This document shows, piece by piece, positions 59,484 to 64,000 of a stretch of 64,000 bases of DNA. The stretch comes from Roseateles_B sp041912595 (GTDB lineage Bacteria > Pseudomonadota > Gammaproteobacteria > Burkholderiales > Burkholderiaceae_C), in assembly GCA_041912595.1 (NCBI GenBank), contig JAYRMR010000025.1, forward strand, positions 1-64,000, read 5' to 3'. The translations under genes were made by a program, and so were the position numbers. Position 1 is the stretch's first letter. Each line of letters begins with the position of its first letter. Below the pieces are notes generated by a model, which did no database searches, was not told the DNA's origin, and saw only the letters and a list, made by a program, of their open reading frames with translations.

Positions 59484-59543
59484 GGCAGTGCTCAGCGTTA
59501 CATCAGGAAGGAGCGCCAGGGCTTCCGGCGCAATCCGGGCATT

Positions 59544-62500
59544 CTATTTCCCGGACGAAGGGGCGGCCTCGGGGCCTGAGGCGGGCGAGCCACGCCAGCG
59601 GCGGCGCGCCCATTGCGCCAGGTCATCCAGCAGGCAGTAGACCACCGGCACCACGACCAGCGTCAGCAGCGAGGACGTGATCACGCCGCCGATCACCGCC
59701 TGCCCCATCGGCGCGCGCTGCTCCGAGCCCTCGGACATGGCGAAGGCCAGCGGCACCATGCCGAAGACCATGGCCAGCGTCGTCATCAGGATCGGCCGCA
59801 GCCGCACCCGGGCGGCGTGCAGCAGCGCCTGCTCGCGGCTCATGGGCTCGGCGTCCACGCCGTGGGCATGCACGCCCTCGCGGGAGCGGATGGCGAAGTC
59901 GATCAGCAGGATGGCGTTCTTGGTGACCAGGCCCATCAGCATCACGATGCCGATCACCGAGAACATGTTCAGCGTGGAGTTGAAGCTGATCAGCGCCACG
60001 GCCACGCCGATGAGCGTCAGCGGCAGCGAGGTCATCAGCGCCATGGGCTGCAGGAAGCTCTTGAACTGGCTGGCCAGGATCATGTAGATGAACACGATGG
60101 CCAGGGCCAGCGCGCCGACGGCGTACTGGAAGGACTCGGTCATGTTCTTCGTGGAGCCGCCGAAGCTGTAGCGGTAGCCCGGCGGCATGGGCGTCGCCTG
60201 CAGGATCTTCTGGATGTCGGCCGAGATCTCGCCGGCGCTGCGGCCCAGGGCGTTGGCGTCGATGTTGATCTCGCGGTTCATGTCGCGGCGGTTGATCTGG
60301 TTGGCGCCGACGGACTCGCTCAGCGCCGCGACCTGCCCCAGGCGCACGACGCGGCTGCCGCCGTCGGCCGCGGGCGCGATGTTCAGCGGCAGGCCGGCGA
60401 GCTGCGTCATGTTGTCGCGCAGGGCCAGCGGGAGGCGCACGACGACGTCGTAGTTCTCGCCGTCCGGCGCGCGCCAGTTGCCCACGGTCGTGCCGGCCAG
60501 CAGCGTGCGCAGGCTCGTGGCCACGGCGTTCACGTTGAGCCCGGCGTCGGCCAGGGCCTCGCGCTTGAGCTCCACGGAGGCCGTCGGCTTGTTGGCCTTG
60601 AGCGTGCTGTCCAGGTCCACGAGGCCGGGGATCTTGCGCATCTGCGCCATCACGCCATTGGCGATGCGCTCCAGCTCCTTGAGGTCCGGCCCCTGCAGCG
60701 AGAACTGCAGGCTCTTGCTGCCGCCCAGGTCCGTCTGCCCGATGTTGGTGACCGTGATCCCGGGGATCTGCTCCAGCTTCAGCCGCAGCGGCGTGGCCAT
60801 GTCCACCACGCTGCGCTGGCGGTTCTTGCGGTCCACGAGACGCACGTAGACCGCGCCATAGCTCTTGCCGGCCGCGAAGCCACTGTTGATGGTGGTGACG
60901 GTGTAGAGCACCTCGGGCAGGCTGCGCAGGGCCTCGTCCACCTGGCGGGCGCGGGCCTCGGTCAGCTCCAGCGAGGAGCCCACCGGCGTGTAGAAGTTGA
61001 CCTGCGTCTCGGAGAGGTCGGCCTTGGGCACGAACTCCTTGCCCATCACGCCGAAGAGCATGACGCCGCCCACGAAGCTCGCCAGGGCCAGCGCCACCGT
61101 CTTCCACTTGTGCTGCAGCGCCCAGGCGAGGATGGTCTGGTAGCCGTCCGACAGCCACTCGGTCAGGCGGTCGAAGGCGCCGGTGACGCGGCCAAGGGTC
61201 TTGTCGTAGAGCGTCTTCGGCCCGCCCAGCCCCGCCCCGTGGCCGTGGATGGCCGGGTCGTGCCAGATGCTCGAGAGCATGGGATCGAGCGTGAAGCTCA
61301 CGAACATCGAGATCAGCACCGCCGCGACGATGGTGATGCCGAACTCGTGGAAGAACTTGCCCACGATGCCGCCCATGAAGCCGATGGGCAGGAAGACCGC
61401 GACGATGGAGAAGGTCGTGGCCAGCACGGCCAGGCCGATCTCGGCGGTGCCGTCCAGCGCCGCCTGGCGCGGGCTCACGCCCATGGCGACATGGCGCACG
61501 ATGTTCTCGCGCACCACGATGGCGTCATCGATCAGCAGGCCCACGCACAGGCTCAGCGCCATCATCGTGATGGTGTTGATCGTGAAGCCGAAGGCATACA
61601 TGAACAGGAAGGTGCCGATCAGCGCGATGGGCAGCGTGAGGCCGGTGATGACGGTCGAGCGCCAGGAATTCAGGAACAGGAAGACGATGAGCACGGTGAG
61701 GGCCGCGCCCTCGATCAGCGTGCGCTTGACGTTGGCCACCGAGACGCGGATGCCGCGCGAGTTGTCGCGGTTGACCTCCAGGCGCACGCCGGGCGGCGTG
61801 AGCTTGCGGGCTTCCTTGAGCGCCTCCATCAGGCCGTCGACCACCGCGATGGTGTTCTCGCCCTGGCTCTTCTGCACCGACAGCAGCACCGTGCGCTGGC
61901 CGTTGTAGAGCGCGAGGCTGTCCAGCTCCTGCGGACCGTCGACCACGCGCGCCACCTGTGCCAGCTTCACAGGCGTCGTGCCCTTGCGCGCCACGACGAT
62001 GGCCTCGAAGTCCTCCGGGCGCTTCATGCGGGCATTCACCTGCACGACGCGCTCCTGCTCGGCCGAGCGCAGCGCGCCCATGGGCAGCTCCTGGTTCTCG
62101 CTCTTCACGGCGGCGAGGACCTGGTCCACGCCCACGCCCAGGGCCTCCATGGCCGCCGGCTGCAGCTCGACACGGATCTGGCGCTGCAGGCCGCCCACCA
62201 CCGCCACCGAGCCCACGCCGCGCACGTTCTCCAGCTTCTTCTGCAGCACCTGCGTGGCCCAGGTCGTGAGGGCCTGCGTGCTCTGCGCGCCGTCATCGGA
62301 CAGCAGCGCCACGTTGAAGATGGGCACGGACTGCGGGTCGAAGCGCGAGATGCGCGGCTCCTTGACCTCGTCACGCAGGCTGGGGCGGATCAGCGCGACC
62401 TTCTCGCGCACGTCCTCCGCCGCCTTGCGGCCGTCGACGTCGAGGTTGAACTCCACGATCACCACCGAGGTGCCCTCGTAGGAGCGCGAGTACAGCGAGT

Positions 62501-62732
62501 TGATGCCCGCCACCGTGTTGACGGCCTCCTCCACCTTCTTCGTGACCTCGGCCTCGACGATCTCGGGCGAAGCGCCCGGATAGTCCATGCTGATCACCAC
62601 GGTGGGAAAGTCGATGTTGGGGAACTGGTCGACGGAGAGGCGCTGGTAGCTGAACAGGCCCAGCACGACGAAGGCCAGCATGACCATCGTGGCCATGACC
62701 GGGTTGTGGATGGAGACGCGGGTGAACCACAT
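59544..62732 (-). CDS. RND multidrug efflux permease (HAE1 family)
   Basis: Inner-membrane proton-driven exporter, 1062 aa, full length. MWFTRVSIHNPVMATMVMLA is the first helix. VDQFPNIDFPTVVISMDYPG opens the porter domain and SLCVGLLIDDAIVVRENIVR carries the Asp-Asp proton relay. TPVGSSLELTEARARQVDEA opens the second porter half, and ILMTTLAMVFGMVPLAF lies in the last helices. It starts 15 bp after the adaptor gene. Sequence style is closer to MdtB/MdtC or nodulation-type pumps than to AcrB; the substrate is unknown. Confidence 0.95.
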   Translation of the reverse strand: MWFTRVSIHNPVMATMVMLAFVVLGLFSYQRLSVDQFPNIDFPTVVISMDYPGASPEIVEAEVTKKVEEAVNTVAGINSLYSRSYEGTSVVIVEFNLDVDGRKAAEDVREKVALIRPSLRDEVKEPRISRFDPQSVPIFNVALLSDDGAQSTQALTTWATQVLQKKLENVRGVGSVAVVGGLQRQIRVELQPAAMEALGVGVDQVLAAVKSENQELPMGALRSAEQERVVQVNARMKRPEDFEAIVVARKGTTPVKLAQVARVVDGPQELDSLALYNGQRTVLLSVQKSQGENTIAVVDGLMEALKEARKLTPPGVRLEVNRDNSRGIRVSVANVKRTLIEGAALTVLIVFLFLNSWRSTVITGLTLPIALIGTFLFMYAFGFTINTITMMALSLCVGLLIDDAIVVRENIVRHVAMGVSPRQAALDGTAEIGLAVLATTFSIVAVFLPIGFMGGIVGKFFHEFGITIVAAVLISMFVSFTLDPMLSSIWHDPAIHGHGAGLGGPKTLYDKTLGRVTGAFDRLTEWLSDGYQTILAWALQHKWKTVALALASFVGGVMLFGVMGKEFVPKADLSETQVNFYTPVGSSLELTEARARQVDEALRSLPEVLYTVTTINSGFAAGKSYGAVYVRLVDRKNRQRSVVDMATPLRLKLEQIPGITVTNIGQTDLGGSKSLQFSLQGPDLKELERIANGVMAQMRKIPGLVDLDSTLKANKPTASVELKREALADAGLNVNAVATSLRTLLAGTTVGNWRAPDGENYDVVVRLPLALRDNMTQLAGLPLNIAPAADGGSRVVRLGQVAALSESVGANQINRRDMNREINIDANALGRSAGEISADIQKILQATPMPPGYRYSFGGSTKNMTESFQYAVGALALAIVFIYMILASQFKSFLQPMALMTSLPLTLIGVAVALISFNSTLNMFSVIGIVMLMGLVTKNAILLIDFAIRSREGVHAHGVDAEPMSREQALLHAARVRLRPILMTTLAMVFGMVPLAFAMSEGSEQRAPMGQAVIGGVITSSLLTLVVVPVVYCLLDDLAQWARRRWRGSPASGPEAAPSSGK

Positions 62733-62747
62733 GGGAGGCTCCCGTGC

Positions 62748-63971
62748 TCAGCGCGAGGCCGAGGATGCGGGCGCGGAGGCGCCAGCCGCGGCCGGCAGCA
62801 CCAGGCGCGTGCCCGCGACCACCGTGCCGGCCGTGCCGGACAGGAGGCGATCCCCGGCCTGCACGCCGGACCTGATCTCCACGACGGGCTGCAGGCGGCC
62901 GTCACGCAAGACCTGACCCTGGACGCCCGTCACGACGGTCTGCCACTGGGCCTCCGGGCCGTCCTTGCCGGCGCCAATGCGGATCACATAGGGCTCGCTG
63001 CGATCCACCCGGACCGCGCTGAGCGGCACGCTGAGCGCCTCGCGGGCGTCCATCAGCACGCTGCCCCGCGCAAACAGGCCGGCGCGCAGCCCCGGCTGCG
63101 AGGCCGGCAGGCGCAGGTAGGCCAGCACGGCGCGCGAGCCGCTCTGCGCCGCCGGATTGATGCGCTGGACCTGGGCGGTCACCGGGGCATCGATCCCGTC
63201 GACGCTCAGCTGCGCGGTCTGGCCGACGGCGAGGCCCGCGGCCTTCTCGGACGGCACGGCCGCTTCCAGCTCGAGCTGGCGCAGATCGACGATCTCCAGG
63301 ATCCGCCCGTCCAGCGCCACGCGCTCGCCCGGCTGGGCCAGGCGTTGCGAGACCTGGCCGCTGATCGGTGCGATGAGTCGCGTGTCGGCGAGGGCCTTGC
63401 GCGCCAGATCGACCGCCGCGCTGGCGGCCTGCCAGTTCGCGGCGGCAGAGGCCTCGGTCGACACGGCGCTCTCGAGGGCCGTCGAGGACACAAAGCCCTG
63501 GCTCACGAGGCCGCGGCTGTTCTCCAGCTGGCGGCGGGCGATGTCCAGCTGCGCCTTGGCGGCTGCAGCGGTCTGCTCCGCCTGGCGCAGCCGCATCTCG
63601 AATTCGGCGGGATCCAGCTGACCCAGCAGCTGGCCGGCCTTGACGGCATCGCCCTCGCGCACCGTCAGCGACTTCAGCTCCGCGGCCACCTTGGCCTTCA
63701 CCACGGCGGAGTCCACGGCCCGCAGGCCGCCGGACACCTCGACGGAGCGCGCCAGCGAGCCGCCCTGCACCGCCAGCACGTCCGAAGGCGCGAGGCGCAG
63801 CTGGGGCACGGCATTCGTCGCCACCGGCACCGCGGCCTGGCGGGCGGCGCGCGCCCGGTAGACGCCGGCCACGATCAGCACCGCCAGCAGCACCAGCAGC
63901 CAGACGGACCAGTGAACGCGCCCCTGTTGGCGACGGTGCGGGCAGGAGCGGCTCAGGCGGTACGGCGTCAT
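62748..63971 (-). CDS. RND efflux periplasmic adaptor (HlyD/MdtA-type)
   Basis: Membrane fusion protein, 407 aa from the ATG at 63971. One membrane helix (VWLLVLLAVLIVAGVY) anchors it. The lipoyl halves are VVKAKVAAELKSLTVREGDA and LIAPISGQVSQRLAQPGE, flanking a coiled-coil hairpin (about residues 120-190); beta-barrel and membrane-proximal domains follow. It is the first gene in the window of the likely adaptor-permease-pcm-rhodanese-tolC block. Confidence 0.94.
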   Translation of the reverse strand: MTPYRLSRSCPHRRQQGRVHWSVWLLVLLAVLIVAGVYRARAARQAAVPVATNAVPQLRLAPSDVLAVQGGSLARSVEVSGGLRAVDSAVVKAKVAAELKSLTVREGDAVKAGQLLGQLDPAEFEMRLRQAEQTAAAAKAQLDIARRQLENSRGLVSQGFVSSTALESAVSTEASAAANWQAASAAVDLARKALADTRLIAPISGQVSQRLAQPGERVALDGRILEIVDLRQLELEAAVPSEKAAGLAVGQTAQLSVDGIDAPVTAQVQRINPAAQSGSRAVLAYLRLPASQPGLRAGLFARGSVLMDAREALSVPLSAVRVDRSEPYVIRIGAGKDGPEAQWQTVVTGVQGQVLRDGRLQPVVEIRSGVQAGDRLLSGTAGTVVAGTRLVLPAAAGASAPASSASR

Positions 63972-64000
63972 GGCGTGGGCGGGGGCTGGGGTGGCGGGAG

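Overview
This 64-kb window is high-GC DNA from a betaproteobacterium. It most resembles the Burkholderiales, probably the Roseateles/Mitsuaria/Pelomonas-like group; this placement is inferred from gene content and was not checked by any search. Supporting signs are the rimP-nusA-infB order, a one-piece tmRNA with the tag ANDEKFALAA, a cyo quinol oxidase operon coupled to a RegB/RegA-type redox pair, a PEP-CTERM/exosortase A-associated gene set, and dense, mostly non-overlapping coding on both strands. There is no transposase, integrase, phage gene or CRISPR array.

Layout. 1-4.7 kb: infB (cut by the window start), nusA and rimP on the minus strand, read from a promoter near 4.65 kb through a ~360-nt leader that carries a terminator-like hairpin. 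4.7-9.9 kb: fabI, a structured repeat/terminator block, a large PLP-dependent basic amino acid decarboxylase, the nfeD-like/qmcA membrane pair and tRNA-Ser(GGA). 10-12 kb: a membrane diguanylate cyclase. 12.1-22.7 kb: an exosortase A-associated cluster made of a divergent minus pair (PLP decarboxylase, acyl-CoA ligase) and a seven-gene plus-strand operon (ACP, two hydrolases, an alpha/alpha-toroid protein, an AAC(3)-like acetyltransferase, a flippase and an asparagine-synthase-like protein lacking the glutaminase cysteine). Neither the exosortase nor glycosyltransferases are in the window.

22.7-30.6 kb: branched-chain 2-oxoacid dehydrogenase (E1 alpha, E1 beta, E2), a periplasmic CpdB-like phosphoesterase and a secreted DUF885 protein. 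30.8-35.6 kb: a macA-macB-outer membrane factor exporter. 35.8-42.7 kb: cyoABCD, SURF1, regB and regA in one minus-strand block, so the terminal oxidase and a redox sensor with a quinone-site motif are probably co-transcribed. 42.8-46.3 kb: MFS transporter, LysE exporter, glutathione S-transferase and a small ABC-type ATPase.

46.5-50.4 kb is the most accessory-looking stretch: a PEP-CTERM protein, a small antisense-overlapping ORF, a lipoprotein, and a hipBA module preceded by three palindromic operators repeated exactly every 50 bp. 50.5-54.8 kb: ssrA (tmRNA), gph, ubiG, a stand-alone acetolactate synthase large subunit and a divergent Lrp-type regulator with a perfect palindrome between them. 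54.9-64 kb: a lysine-rich secreted protein, a prolyl-4-hydroxylase-like oxygenase, yaaA, and a tolC / rhodanese / pcm / RND permease / adaptor block that probably makes one tripartite exporter.
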